This document shows, one piece after another, positions 21,876 to 33,039 of a DNA stretch of 64,000 nt. Where the stretch lies: positions 35,980,264 to 36,044,263 of the forward strand of contig NC_053497.1 of NCBI RefSeq assembly GCF_905171775.1, given 5' to 3'. Under the pieces are notes generated by a model. That model made no database searches, was not told the DNA's origin, and saw only the letters and a program-made list of their open reading frames with translations. The DNA comes from Rana temporaria. Lineage: Eukaryota > Chordata > Amphibia > Anura > Ranidae. Each line of letters opens with the position of its first letter. Position 1 is the first letter of the stretch. A program made the position numbers and the translations under genes.

Positions 21876-22429
21876 TTATATTGTAGGGTTGTCCCGATAC
21901 TAGTACCGAGCATTTGTGCGAGTACTTGTACTCGCACAAATGCTCCCGATGCCTGATCCGATACCCAGAAGTCGCGGACGGAGAGGGGGCGGAGCCAGTG
22001 GGGTAGCATGGACGGCGCTGTGGCACCGGGTGCATAAATTCAGGGGGACGCCAGGCAGTGTGTGTCACTGCGGAAACCGGATCCGTCCCCCTAATGTTCC
22101 TGTGTCCCTGTGAATGGTCATATACGGTGGTGGGGGGGGCGGGGCTATTGGCTACTACGGCGTTGATGGCCTATCCGTGATCACGGCAGGGCGAGGCTAG
22201 CCTATCCACGATCACGGCGGGGCTGGTCCCGCCTCGTTCTAGCCTCCGGACCGATATGCTGTCTGTGTTTTCCCCTCCTCCAGGCTCCCCCTCTCCTCCG
22301 GACATTCTCTCTTCACCTCCTCCAGGCTGATGGAAGACACACGCTGCAGGTGAGACTGTCAGCCAGAGAGAGAGGTTAGAGGAGTTTAGACAAGTCAGTA
22401 TTGGTATATAGTGTAGTGGACAGAGCAGT

Positions 22430-22575
22430 GGTTAGTAGTGCCATCCATCTGTCAGTGCCATCCATCCGTCAGTGCCCCCCTGTCAGTGCCATTCACCCAT
22501 CAGTGCCCCCTGTCAGTGCCATCCACCCGTCAGTGCCCCCCTGTCAGTGCCATCCATCCGTCAGTGCCCCCTGTT
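22430..22575. repeat. Small minisatellite in hAT
   Basis: Seven to eight units of CAGTGCCATCCATCCGT and CAGTGCCCCCTGT, about 16-18 bp, inside the hAT body. Confidence 0.85.
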
Positions 22576-22646
22576 ATGCCCATTATTAAAATTGTCACAT
22601 GACATTAAAAAAAGTATCGGTATCGGTGAGTACTTGAAAAAAAGTA

Positions 22647-23970
22647 GAAAAAAGAAAGAAAAAATTGCGCCAACCAGTAATATAATAGTATAAACAGTGA
22701 AGTCCTTTGTGTTTTCTACAAGTGAAACAGAAAAAATGTGCACCATATGAGTGCATAAAACATGAAAAAAATTTAAAAAATTAAAAAAATTCCAGTATCA
22801 AAGTCCATAGACGATGAATCCAACCCGGACAGCACCCAGTGTGAAGATGATTGACAGTTGTGACCCGCCACCATATGGACTGAGGCTTACCAATAGGTAA
22901 TTTAATAACAGCGTTATTCAAATTACTGCAGGATACTCCAGAGTGCGGGATAACAGCCAGGAATACACCAGGTCACGGCCCCTTTAAGAGATCCACGACG
23001 GGATGCAGCAGGATACACTAACAGTATTCGTCCTCATAGCATCTCACAGCCCAGTCAGTGTGAACATAAAAGGAAGGAGACCGCACATAGGGTAGTATGC
23101 ACTAACAGGTTTTAATTAAAAAGGTTAAAACTACTTACAGGCGAAGGTAAATAGGAAGCAAGTAAACATTTGCCGGCCGGCATCTAACAGGAGCCCTTCC
23201 TGTACGCGGTGACGTCACTGCACTCCGTCCCAGACGCGTTTCGGCACAATATGACGTTCCCATTGAGAACGTCATATTGTGACGAAACGCGTCTGGGACG
23301 GAGTGCAGTGACGTCACCGCGTACAGGAAGGGCTCCTGTTAGATGCTGGCCGGCAAATGTTTACTTGCTTCCTATTTACCTTCGCCTGTAAGTAGTTTTA
23401 ACCTTTTTAATTAAAACCTGTTAGTGCATACTACCCTATGTGCGGTCTCCTTCCTTTTATGTTCACACTGACTGGGCTGTGAGATGCTATGAGGACGAAT
23501 ACTGTTAGTGTATCCTGCTGCATCCCGTCGTGGATCTCTTAAAGGGGCCGTGACCTGGTGTATTCCTGGCTGTTATCCCGCACTCTGGAGTATCCTGCAG
23601 TAATTTGAATAACGCTGTTATTAAATTACCTATTGGTAAGCCTCAGTCCATATGGTGGCGGGTCACAACTGTCAATCATCTTCACACTGGGTGCTGTCCG
23701 GGTTGGATTCATCGTCTATGGACTTTGATACTGGAATTTTTTTTAATTTTTAAAAATTTTTTCATGTTTTATGCACTCATATGGTGCACATTTTTTCTAT
23801 GTTTCACTTGTAGAAAACACAAAGGACTTCACTGTTTATACTATTATATTACTGGTTGGCGCAATTTTTTCTTTCTTTTTTCTATTGTTTTGTGTTAGTT
23901 CACGCTATTGCAGCCTTCCCACTTATTCACTTAATTTGTATTTGATTAGCGCAATTTTCTTCTTTCCTGA
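22647..23970. mobile_element. 1.3-kb near-perfect palindromic insert with 16-bp target duplication
   Basis: TACTTGAAAAAAAGTA occurs at 22631-22646 and 23971-23986, and the empty hAT sequence reads through a single copy. The insert is a palindrome: 22645-23250 is the reverse complement of 23275-23884, centred near 23263 (GACGTTC...GAACGTC). Only rare mismatches are seen, for example TTCGGCAC against TTCGTCAC and GGCCGGCAT against GGCCAGCAT. The last 86 bp (23885-23970, ending ATTTTCTTCTTTCCTGA) are unpaired and lie at one end only. Variable-length duplication and an asymmetric tail suggest target-primed retroposition, with the other half made by snap-back copying. Confidence 0.8.
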
Positions 23971-24074
23971 TACTTGAAAAAAAGTATCGGTACTTGTACT
24001 CTGTCTTAAAAAAGTGGTATCGGGAAAACCCTATTATATTGTAATATAAAATTAAATAGTTAAACTCACCATAA

Positions 24075-24405
24075 TGGCGAATCTGCCACCTGATGCAGCT
24101 TGTCACCGTGCCTGTCACCAGATGCAGATTGCCACAGCCACATGCCACCAGATGCAGATTGCCACATGCCACCAGATGCAGATTGCCACAGTCACTTGCC
24201 ACATGCCACCAGATGCAGATTGCCACAGTCACTTGCCACCAGATGCAGATTGCCACAGTCACTTGCCACATGCCACCAGATGCAGATTGCCACAGTCACT
24301 TGCCACATGCCACCAGATGCAAATTGCAACAGTTACTTGCCACATGCCACCAGATGCAGATTGCCACCAGATACAGATTGCCACATGCCACTGTCTCCTG
24401 CCTCC
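24075..24405. repeat. Minisatellite, GCCACATGCCACCAGATGCAG unit
   Basis: Units of 21-37 bp mixing CACCAGATGCAGATTGCCAC and AGTCACTTGCCACATGC. It lies inside the broken Charlie-like hAT. Confidence 0.9.
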
Positions 24406-24432
24406 TAGATGCATTGTCACTAAGCACAGTGG

Positions 24433-24602
24433 TGATGTGGGGCGGGCAGTGGAAAATGCAATGACCACCATTTTATTCTCTAGGGTGTTAGAAAAATAAA
24501 TTATAATGTTTGGGGGTTCTAAGTAATTTTCTAGCAAAAAAAAAATGTTTTTAACTTGTAAATAACAAATCTGAAAAAAAGGCTCAGTCCTTAACTGGTT
24601 AA
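24433..24602 (-). mobile_element. R1-family terminal fragment
   Basis: ATTTTATTCTCTAGGGTGTT, GTTTGGGGGTTCTAAGTAAT and CTCAGTCCTTAACTGGTTAA reproduce the 17945-18060 end of R1 in the other orientation. Confidence 0.7.
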
Positions 24603-24649
24603 GCTTAATCCAGACGTCAAATGCAGTATTTTCTATTTAAAATCAATGA

Positions 24650-24998
24650 TTTTCGGGGGGGGGGGGGGACAGGACAGTCTTTGACAGGTATCCTTTCCCA
24701 CTTCCGGGAGTCCAGGCCGTGGTCCGTGACGTCATCGCAGGGCTCCCTCCTCCCCTGGCCTTTAAGCGGGCCTCACGCATGCGCATTAGGGTTCCCGGCG
24801 TGAAGCAGAAAGGCTACCCTGCCAGGTACCCTTACCCGCAATGGCGACGGCGGCAGCACCCGACAGTTGATGGAAACATCAGCTGTGGGTGCCGACATCG
24901 CTGGACTCCAGGACAGGTAAGTGTCCATTTATTAAAAGCCAGCAGCTGCAGTATGTGTAGCTGCTGGTTTTAATTTTTTTTTTTTGGACCTCCACTTT
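24650..24998 (+). repeat. Dispersed repeat, partner of 12480-12850
   Basis: Begins with a G-run, then CCTGGCCTTTAAGCGGGCCT, AGGTACCCTTACCCGCAATG and TGCAGTATGTGTAGCTGCTG, ending in GGACCTCCACTTTAAG. It is the opposite orientation of 12480-12850 and has no frame of note. Confidence 0.75.
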
Positions 24999-25342
24999 AA
25001 GATAAAAAACCTTCTGCCTTTACAACTCCTTTAACTGAACAAGCTGAAGTTAGAAGCTGATTGGCTACCATGCAGAGCTGCACCAGATTTTCCATTCTAC
25101 AGTTTTAGTAAATCTCCCCCCAAGTGTGTTCTGACAGGGGGACTGACGCCACCCCACCCCCTCTTCCACACCAGAACATACTGATCATTTTCCAGGATGT
25201 TTGTTCAACCTCCAGCTTCTATCGGACGAAGAGCTGTACACATGGGCTGAAAGTCTGCCAGTTCCTGCCCAAACCCGCTATTTTCACCCAATTTTTGGTC
25301 CATGTGTACCCCCTTAGTATGTGTAGAATATGTACAGTCAAT
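24999..25342. other. MITE fragments and unique DNA
   Basis: CTTTACAACTCCTTTAA at about 25017 is an end of a TTAA MITE family. At 25033-25122, GAAGCTGATTGGCTACCATG and TTTAGTAAATCTCCCCCC match half of the MITE at 49626-50218. The rest is not recognised. Confidence 0.5.
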
Positions 25343-26076
25343 GGGGTAGATTCAGGTACAGTTGCGCGCTCCTTACGGAGGCGCAGTGTACCCCTTTTAC
25401 CCTGCGCCTATGCAAATTATTTGCGCTACGCTTCATTCATGAAGCAGTAGCCACGTAATTTGCGTGGGCGCTCTTCAAAAATGCCCTGCGTAAGGGCGCC
25501 TAATGTAAATGATCCCGTAGGGGGCAGGAATCATTTAAATTAGGCACGTTCCCGCGCCGAGCGTAGAGCACATGCTCCGTCGGGAAACTTTCCCGACGTG
25601 CATTGCGGTAAATGACGTCGCAAGGACGTAATTTTCTTCAAAGTGAACGTGAATGGCGTCCAGCGCCATTCACGATTCACTTACGCAAACAACGTAAAAT
25701 TTAAACCTTGCGACGCGGGAACGACGGGTATCCTTAGCATTGGCTGCCCCTGCTTTTAGCATGTGCAGCCTTACGCGAAACCCGACGTATGCAAACGACG
25801 TAAACTGCGTACGCAGGGCTTGCGTAACGTTGTGAATCGGCGTTAGTATGCAATTTGCATACTATACGCTGACCACAACGGGAACGCCACCTAGCGGCCT
25901 GCGTAAGAATGCAGCCAAAGATATGAGGGCATAAGAGCCTTATGCCACGCATATCTTAGGCTGCAGTCGGCGTAACAAGCTCTCTGAATCAGGAGAAGTC
26001 GTTACGCCGGCGCAATTAAGCAATTGCGCTGCGTAACTATGGTTACGCAGACGCAATTGCTTCTTGAATCTGGGCC
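25343..26076. mobile_element. Family B MITE, copy 2 (AAT target)
   Basis: GGGGTAGATTCA and TGAATCTGGGCC ends are flanked by AAT at 25340-25342 and 26077-26079. The interior is ACGTCGCAAGGACGT-like and TACGC-rich. CTCF-like sequence in reverse orientation lies at 25883-25897 (13 of 15 positions). Confidence 0.88.
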
Positions 26077-26130
26077 AATCTTTTTTTCCCTAACTGGGGG
26101 CAGCATATAACATGAGAGACGGTGATCTGA

Positions 26131-26326
26131 CGATATGGTTCCGGCTATCGAGATGGTTCCTGTAAGGACTGCGCAGGCGCAATCCTTGCCGACGGAAATC
26201 ACCGAACCTCCACGGGGATGTTAAGGAATGAGCCTGGATGCCGCCCGAGGTTCAGAGATTTCCGTCGGCAAGGATTGCGCCTGCGCAGTCCTTACAGGAA
26301 CCATCTCGATAGGGGAACCATACCGA
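26131..26326. mobile_element. CpG-rich foldback MITE
   Basis: GAGATGGTTCCTGTAAGGAC followed by TGCGCAGGCGCAATCCTTGC is inverted after about a 40-bp loop, ending at about CGATAGGGGAACCATACC. Arms are about 70-75 bp and nearly identical. The family is unassigned. Confidence 0.8.
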
Positions 26327-27237
26327 CAAGTCAACGGCACAGATTTAGCACATCTCTAGCAGATTGAAGTAAAGAGAAGTGTTTTTAGGGCTTCAGGTAA
26401 CAGACAATTGTGTAACTTCTGGAAGATGCAGAGACAGCTGCTTGCAGTTCTGAGTCAGATATCGCTTATCTCTGCAGATTGTACTCTGCCCACCACATTG
26501 GTAACAAACCGTCCACTCTGCCCTTCACCGAGCCCACGCTGAATTCCTGAGCTCCTGGCCTGCGATGGCCCCTTGTCATCTGTAACATGTGACCCAAGAA
26601 GAATTCTCTCTGTGCCCCTCTACCCCACCCTCTAGTCTCTGTTTTGTTTACATACTGGGGTTGTGTTGGGATCGGTGATACATAGATCTGATATTGTGTT
26701 CTAGATGACTCAGTATTTTCCGTGTTGGAAAGGACAATTGTGTGTTTTTAAGAAGCTCATGATATGTTGTTAGTGAAGGTTTAGGCCCCTTTCCCACTTC
26801 TGCGACTTGTCCTGCATGACAAGTCGTACCCCATGATTTCCAATGAGTACCGTTCATATCGAAAAAAAAAGATTTTGTCAAAATCTGAATCGATTTGACC
26901 TACCAACTCGATTTTTTAATCGAATCGATTTTTTGCACAGCCCTACGCATCTCTACTTTTTTGTATTATTAGGTTGTTCTTGCTGTCTGTGGTTTCCCCT
27001 AATTTTTTATCCTTATGACATCAGGACAAGGAATGAGAGGAACCGGGGTCACTGGGGCGGAAGGCTCAGATAGTAATAAAAGCCTGATACGTTCTAATCC
27101 TTCACAACTTTATCTAAACTGAAGAGTAAATTGGAGTTTGAAGGACAAGTGCAATATCAAATAGGATAAAGCCATTGGTGGCCTGACCATTCCCGAGACG
27201 TCGTCTGTGTCATTGTAATCTGGTGTAGACAGTTTAG
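26327..27237. other. Unique stretch with hAT fragment
   Basis: At about 26855-26946, AATCGATTT-rich sequence ending GCACAGCCCTA matches the right end of the hAT family at 15435-16255. The remainder has no recognised gene or repeat. Confidence 0.4.
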
Positions 27238-27770
27238 TGAGCAGAGTCGCTGTCGTCTTCGGTTGAGCAGTCACTGTCATCTTTGGGTGAGCAGAGTCGC
27301 TGTCGTCTTTGGGTGAGCAGAGTCGCTGTCGTCTTTGGTTGAGCAGAGTCGCTGTCGTCTTTGGGTGAGCAGAGTCGCTGTCGTCTTTGGGTGAGCAGAG
27401 TCGCTGTCGTCTTTGGGTGAGCAGAGTCGCTGTCGTCTTTGGGTGAGCAGAGTCGCTGTCGTCTTTGGTTGAGCAGAGTCGCTGTCGTCTTTGGTTGAGC
27501 AGAGTCGCTGTCGTCTTTGGGTGAGCAGAGTCGCTGTCGTCTTTGGGTGAGCAGAGTCGCTGTCGATAATAATTTGTAAAGGGCCCCCCTCCGCTTCTCA
27601 ATTTGCGGCAGCTGACTGAAGCTGTGTAAGGGGCCCCATAATTCCTGATGGCTGCCCTGAGTAGAGTCGTTGTCGTCTTTGGGTGAGCAGAGTCGCTGTC
27701 GTCTTCAGTTGAGCAGAGTCGCTGTCGTCTTCGGTTGAGCAGAGTCGCTGTCGTCTTCGGTTGAGCAACC
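27238..27770. repeat. 26-bp minisatellite in two blocks
   Basis: Units of GAGCAGAGTCGCTGTCGTCT plus TTGGGT (26 bp) fill 27238-27566 and 27660-27770, interrupted by a GGGCCCCCCTCCGCTTCTC segment that recurs at 28263. One unit reads GCAGTCACTGTCATC with a 2-bp loss. Confidence 0.95.
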
Positions 27771-28255
27771 TCCTTTTTTTTAGGGGTCCGGAGGCCCACA
27801 GGGCCCCAGATGACAACTCCCCTTTTTTTTATTTATTTTTTATAAAAAATATATATATTTTTTATATATATTTTTATTAAAGGGCCATTTTTTTTTTTTT
27901 TAGAGGTCCGGAGGTCCCCAGGGGCCCGGAGATCCCCAGGGCCCCGGATGGCAACCCCCCTTTTTTTATAAATTCTTTTTTTTTTATTATTATTATTTTA
28001 TTTCTTTTTTTTTTTCTTTTTATTCCTTATATATATATATATTAAAGGGCTCATGAGTTCTCCTGGGCCCCATGTGGCAAACCCCCTTTTTTTTATTTTT
28101 TTATAAATGTTTTTTATTTTTTTATTAAAGGGCCCAGAGGTCCCCAGGGCCCTGGATGGCAACCCTCGCAACCCCCCCTTTTTTTTTATTATAAATGTTT
28201 ATTTATTTATTTTATATATTTTTTTTATTAATTTTTTTAAACTTTAAATTTTTAT
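27771..28255. repeat. AT-rich tandem repeat of GGTCCCCAGGGCCC units
   Basis: Four irregular units, each with AAAGGGCC..., GAGGTCCCCAGGGCCC and GATGGCAACCCCC followed by a long T/A tract (TTTTTATTTATTTTT, TATATATATA). Units are about 100-140 bp. Confidence 0.8.
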
Positions 28256-28400
28256 TAATAATTTGTAAAGGGCCCCCCTCCGCTTCTCAATTCGCGGCAG
28301 CTGACTGAAGCTGTGTAAGGGGCCCCATAATTCCTGATGGCGGCCCTGAGTAGAGTCGTTGTCGTCTTTGGGTGAGCAGAGTCGCTGTCGTCTTCGGAGA
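28256..28400. repeat. Duplicate of 27567-27720
   Basis: AATAATTTGTAAAGGGCCCC through GTAGAGTCGTTGTCGTC repeats the segment at about 27567 almost exactly, about 690 bp apart. Together with the AT-rich tract this makes a larger duplicated block. Confidence 0.85.
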
Positions 28401-28739
28401 TGTCTGCCTGTGGCCCCGGAGCGCTCTGTAATCAGGATATCCTGCCCCCTCCGCTAGAAGGATTGCTCCCTCCCTACATCGCCAGACATTGTCCTCTACC
28501 TGCACAGCTATATATAACCCCGGGACCCTTCCACTATGTAAACATGATAGTGACTGCTATTCATAGCGACCTGCTCAGGAAATTGTGCATCTTTGTGTCT
28601 ATAATTATCTTCATTCTGCATTTTTCTTACTAACCTCCCGTGGAGAAAATATTTGTTTCTATTTCACATTAAAGCCTAAGTGCAGCCTCAGTCTAAGTGC
28701 AGCCTGTGTGAGTTTAGTGTGATTCTAAGCTCTATAGCC
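28401..28739. other. Unique-looking sequence
   Basis: No gene recognised. Near 28668 the phrase AAAGCCTAAGTGCAGCC is the same as the 3' end of the exon-like module in the downstream tandem units. Confidence 0.35.
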
Positions 28740-29045
28740 TGTAAAGGGGCATGCCAATGTAAAGGGGCACTCCAATGTAAAGGGAAATGCACTGTAAAGG
28801 GGCACTCCAATGTAAAGGGGCACTCCAATGTAAAGGGGACTGCCCTTTGCATTGGCATGCCCCTTTACAGTGCAGTCCCCTTTACATTGGAGTGCCCCTT
28901 TACAGTGCAGTCCCCTTTACATTGGAGTGCCCCTTTACAGCGCAGTCCCCTTTACATTGGAGTGTCCCTTTACAGTGCAGTCCCCATGAATGTAAAGGGG
29001 CACTCTGATGTAAAGAGGCACTTCAATATAAAGGGGGGCTTTGAT
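28740..29045. repeat. Inverted 21-22 bp minisatellite
   Basis: TGTAAAGGGGCACTCCAA units run forward to about 28843 and then in reverse (TTGGAGTGCCCCTTTACAG) to about 28988, then forward again. The array is thus a palindrome of repeats. Confidence 0.92.
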
Positions 29046-29309
29046 TTGCAGGGGAACCAAGGACACTGTGGGACTGTGCTGTAAAGGGGGGCTGTAATTT
29101 GAAGGGGGACTGAAGACAGACTCTATGAATATTCTCTCCACCATCCGCCCCCATCACATTCCCCCACCCAACACCCTGGTCCCTGGGAAAATTGGCTGCC
29201 ACTAAACCACTAAGCCTGGTGCCAAAAAGGTTGGGACTTGCTAATGTAGGGGGAAAGACACCTATGAATAAACAGGTACAACTTATGTAGAACGTTCATG
29301 CCAAATCCC

Positions 29310-29725
29310 ACCCGACCAAAGCGCAGTGAACTACAACGGTACTATAAAGGGGAAGTTCCATTCAAATGGCGCCACCCTTTGGGCTGCTTTTGCTGATCCT
29401 CGTGTTAGTAAAAGTTTGGTGAGAGACGATTCGCTCTTTTCAGCCTCGTGCTTTTCAGTCCGTTACAGCGCGACGAATGTGCTATCTCCATTACGAACGC
29501 TAGTTTTACCAGAACGAGCGCTCCCGTATCATACTTAATTCTGAGCATGCGCACTTTTTTTCCCCCTCGAAAAAGCATACACGCGAGCGGTTTTCGCGAC
29601 GGGAAAAAAGAGAGCTGGTTCTAATTTTTTTGCGGGCAGTTTTCTCGTCTGGAAAACTGCTACGGAGCATACACACGACCGGTTTTCCCAACAAAAAGCA
29701 AACATGGCAGTTTTCGAGAAAGCCG
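29310..29725. mobile_element. Harbinger-like relic in unit 1
   Basis: TCCGTTACAGCGCGACGAAT, ACGAACGCTAGTTTTACCAG and ACACACGACCGGTTTTCCC are shared with 31410-31775 in unit 2 and, in part, with the complete element at 30580-31067. Ends are lost. Confidence 0.6.
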
Positions 29726-30084
29726 GTCGTGTGTACGATTCATAAGGGTTTACAACCAAGGTGCAGACATTTTTTTGTAGCCGGAACGCATGGTCGCTTT
29801 TGGACCATGTGATCCTGTGGTGGAAAACCTCACTGGGCTTGGGTTTATCGTTACTTTTGTATTGACACCCACAGCGGATCACAAACACGATGTGGGAGAC
29901 ACCAGGGATCGCTTTGCTTACTGTTGAATGATTCCAATCCTTAGCATATGATTTATACTAAAAGTAGCAAATAGTACAAAGAGGATTCATCAATAACTTA
30001 TTGTTTCTTCCAACCCTCATCTGATGTAGAGATGTCTCTTCAGTTTAAGTTCTAATTTGTCTTCTCATTGAAATCTTCCCACAG

Positions 30085-30163
30085 TAGCTTCCGCTGGCCA
30101 ATTAGATGAGGAGTGTTATCGCTGAAGATTTTGTGTCCTCTTTGTGATCTGAAGAGTCAGAAG
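30085..30163 (+). other. Exon-like module, unit 1
   Basis: A 79-nt segment with a polypyrimidine-CAG acceptor (CATTGAAATCTTCCCACAG) and a GTAAAA donor, kept in all five units at identical length. Every forward frame contains a stop, so it is not an ordinary coding exon. It could be a non-coding RNA exon or a pseudo-exon. About 930 bp further on, AATAAAGCCTAAGTGCAGCC followed by an A-run resembles a polyadenylation site (AATAAA 31095-31100). I do not recognise the sequence. Confidence 0.3.
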
Positions 30164-30579
30164 GTAAAATGCTTTCATTATAAGTCTACGTTTCTATGGC
30201 ACGCTTTCTTCTTCTGTGTACAAATCTGTTACTTGCACTTTAATTACCGTCTTGTGAGCAAAACCACTTGCAAAATGGTGACGAGGGTGCATACAATAAC
30301 CCGGGGTCTTGTCATCGCTGCCCAGTGAGCCTGAGCTGGAAATGGCTGATTAAGCCCCGTACAGATAATAATCCTGTGTGTGTTACTTTATGAAGTAAAG
30401 ATTCCTTGAGTGTTGGTTTTACCAGTGTCTTAATGGAGTGTTAACAGTGTTTAATGGAGCCAGGTCTCTAAAGTTTGCTGAACAATTAAAGGAAATATAG
30501 CTGCCATTGCTGACCTTTAAAACTGACAAGGTTAGTTACCTGGCTGTCATGATGATCTATACTACAAGGCATAGCCTTA

Positions 30580-31067
30580 TGCCGCGTACACACGATAGTT
30601 TTTCAGCATGTCCAAAAAACAAAGTTTTTCCAACTTCATCATTAAAAACGATGTTGCCCACACACCATTGTTTTTGAAAAATGATGAACAAAGCGACGGC
30701 ACTCTAAAGGGGAAGTTCTATTCGCCTTTGGGCTGCTTTTAGCTGGTTACTTGTTAGTAAAAGACGATTCACGCTTTTTTGTCTGTTACAGCGTGATGAA
30801 TGTGCTTACTCCATTATGAACGGTAGTTTTACCAGAACGAACGCTCCCGTCTCATAACTTGCTTCTGGGCATGCGCAGGTTTAAAACGTCATTTTTGCCC
30901 ACACACGATCATTTTTAACAACACGAAAAACGACGTGAAAAAATGCAGCATGTTCGAAAAAAATTTTTTGACATTTTTCAGAAGCCGAAAAACACGATCA
31001 TTTTAAATGACGTTTTTAAAAACGTCGTTTTTTTTTCATGCCGAAAAACGATCGTGTGTACGCGGCA
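30580..31067. mobile_element. Harbinger-like MITE, copy 1 (TTA target)
   Basis: TGCCGCGTACACACGAT and ATCGTGTGTACGCGGCA ends are flanked by TTA at 30577-30579 and 31068-31070. Units 4 and 5 retain the empty site CATAGCCTTAGGAG, confirming the boundaries. The body is palindromic and AAACGACGTTTTT-rich, without a transposase. Confidence 0.9.
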
Positions 31068-31409
31068 TTAGAAGTATTCTGTTTCCAGGGTTCTAATAAA
31101 GCCTAAGTGCAGCCAAAAAACATAATAATCAGCACAAGAGACATAATTTACAGTCTGTAGGATGGGTGCCTTGTGCCGATGCCTCTTCTTTTAGGTGAAA
31201 TCCTCCTCCATCCAGGTCCCCATCCCCGCCGCAATAATCCTCTGGTACAGTGGGGGTAAATAGAACTAAGGGGCTGTCACTGGCTCTCGCCAAAAGAGCC
31301 TGACTATATAGTGTAGTATTTATTAAAGATTATTTTAAAACCAAGCATGAATTGTAGGGGAGCCGAGGACACTGTGGGACTGTGCTGTAAGGGGGGGCTG
31401 TGATTTGAA

Positions 31410-31775
31410 GGGGGGCTGAAGTTTGGTGAGAGACGATTTGCGCTTTTCAGCCTTGTGCTTTTCAGTCCGTTACAGCGCGACGAATGTGCTATCTCCATTA
31501 CGAACGCTAGTTTTACCAGAACGAGCACTTCCGTCTCATACTTGATTCTGAGCACGTGCATTTTTTTTTACCCCCTAAAAAAGCATACACGCGAGCGTTT
31601 TTCGCGACGGGAAAAAGACCACCGGGAATCACAACAGAAAAAAAGAGAGCTGGTTCTAATTTTTTTGCGGGCAGTTTTCTCGTCTGGAAAACTGCTACGG
31701 AGCATACACACGACCGGTTTTCCCGACAAAAAGCAAACATGGCAGTTTTCCCGTCGAGAAAGCCAATCGTGCATA
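31410..31775. mobile_element. Harbinger-like relic in unit 2
   Basis: Same sequence as 29400-29725 (TACAGCGCGACGAATGTGCT to ACACGACCGGTTTTCCCGAC), so it predates the split of units 1 and 2 or spread by conversion. Its flanks differ: here it directly follows the GGGGGGCTGAAG hAT fragment. Confidence 0.6.
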
Positions 31776-32115
31776 AGGGTTTACAACCAAGGTGTAGACA
31801 TTTTTTTGGAGCCGGATCGCATGGTCGTTTTTGGACCATGTGATCCTGTGGTGGAAAACCGCACTGTGCTTGGGGGTGTCGTTACTTTTGTATTGACACG
31901 CGCAGTGGATCACAAACACGATGTGGGAGACACCAGGGATCACTTTGCTTACTGTTGAATGATTCCAATCCTTAGCATATGATTTATACTAAAAGTAGCA
32001 AATAGTACAAAGAGGATTGATCAGTAACTTATTGTTTCTTCCAACCCTCATCTGATGTAGAGATGTCTCTTCAGTTTAAGTTCTAATTTGTCTTCTCATT
32101 GAAATCTTCCCACAG

Positions 32116-32194
32116 TAGCTTCCGCTGGCCAAATAGATGAGGAGTGTTATCGCTGAAGATTTTGTGTCCTCTTTGTGATCTGAAGAGTCAGAAG
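32116..32194 (+). other. Exon-like module, unit 2
   Basis: Same 79-nt module with intact acceptor and donor; differs at a site after GGCCAA (AAATAG against AATTAG). AATAAA follows at 32638-32643 with A-rich sequence after it. Confidence 0.3.
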
Positions 32195-32679
32195 GTAAAA
32201 TGCTTTCATTATAAGTCTGCATTTCTATGGCACGCTTTCTTCTTCTGTTTACAAATCTGTGACTTGCACTTTAATTACCGTCTTGTGAGCAAAACCACTT
32301 GCAAAATGGTGACGAGGGTGCATACAATAACCCGGGGTCTTGTCATCGCTGCCCAGTGAGCCTGAGCTGGAAATGGCTGATTAAGCCCCGTACAGATAAT
32401 AATCCTGTGTGTGTTACTTTATGAACTAAAGATTCTTTGAGTGTTGGTTTTACCAGTGTCTTAATGGAGTGTTAACAGTGTTTAATGGAGCCAGGTCTCT
32501 AAAGTTTGCTGAACAATTAAAGGAAATATAGCTGCCATTGCTGACCTTTAAAACTGACAAGGTTAGTTAACTGGCTGTCATGGTGATCTATACTACAAGG
32601 CATAGCCTTGGGAGAAGTATTCTGTTTCCAGGGTTCTAATAAAGCCTAAGTGCAGCCAAAATAAAAAAACAAAAAAATC

Positions 32680-32875
32680 AGCACAAGGGACATAACTTAC
32701 ATTCTGTAGATTGTGCTGATGCCTCTTCATTTGTGTGAAATTCTCCTCCATCCATGTCCCCATCCCCGCTGCAGTAATCCTCTGGTGCAGTAGGTGTTAA
32801 TAGAACTAAGGGGCTGTCACTGGCTCTCGCCAAAAGAGACTGACTATGGACACCTTTTCTGTGCAGCTGCACCAT
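32680..32875 (-). pseudogene. Minus-strand reading-frame relic, unit 2
   Basis: An open minus-strand stretch of 65 codons beginning MVQLHRKGVHSQSLLARASD and including a SGDGDMDGGEFH acidic-glycine region. Homologous frames occur at about 31150-31300 (truncated), 38270-38457 and 40930-41130 with substitutions. I do not recognise a family; the start is simply the first ATG. It may be a fragment of an old element's protein or chance. Confidence 0.3.
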
Positions 32876-33039
32876 TCATGTAAGCTAAATTAAACAGAAT
32901 CATGGAATGGAGAGTTGGCATATGATTGTAGGGTCCGACCCTTCCATTCATAGATTGTGTTTCATTCATAGAAACCCCAGGGGGGAGTCCTCTGACTGTT
33001 GACAGTTCAGGGAACCTGGTCGGAGGGAGAATCAAAACT

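Larger units (their letters stand above)
21884..24033. mobile_element. hAT element with 8-bp target duplication, split by a palindromic insert
   Basis: Termini TAGGGTTGTCCCGATAC and GTATCGGGAAAACCCTA are flanked by TTATATTG at 21876-21883 and 24034-24041, an exact 8-bp duplication. Native sequence is 21884-22646 and 23971-24033; the rest is the insert at 22647-23970. GAGTACTTGTACTCG near 21918 is an internal hairpin. No transposase. Confidence 0.9.

Noticed and set aside
30085..30163. C/D-box snoRNA in the exon-like module
   Set aside because: GATGAGG and CTGA phrases occur, but no proper C/D pair with terminal stem could be drawn and no guide target is known.
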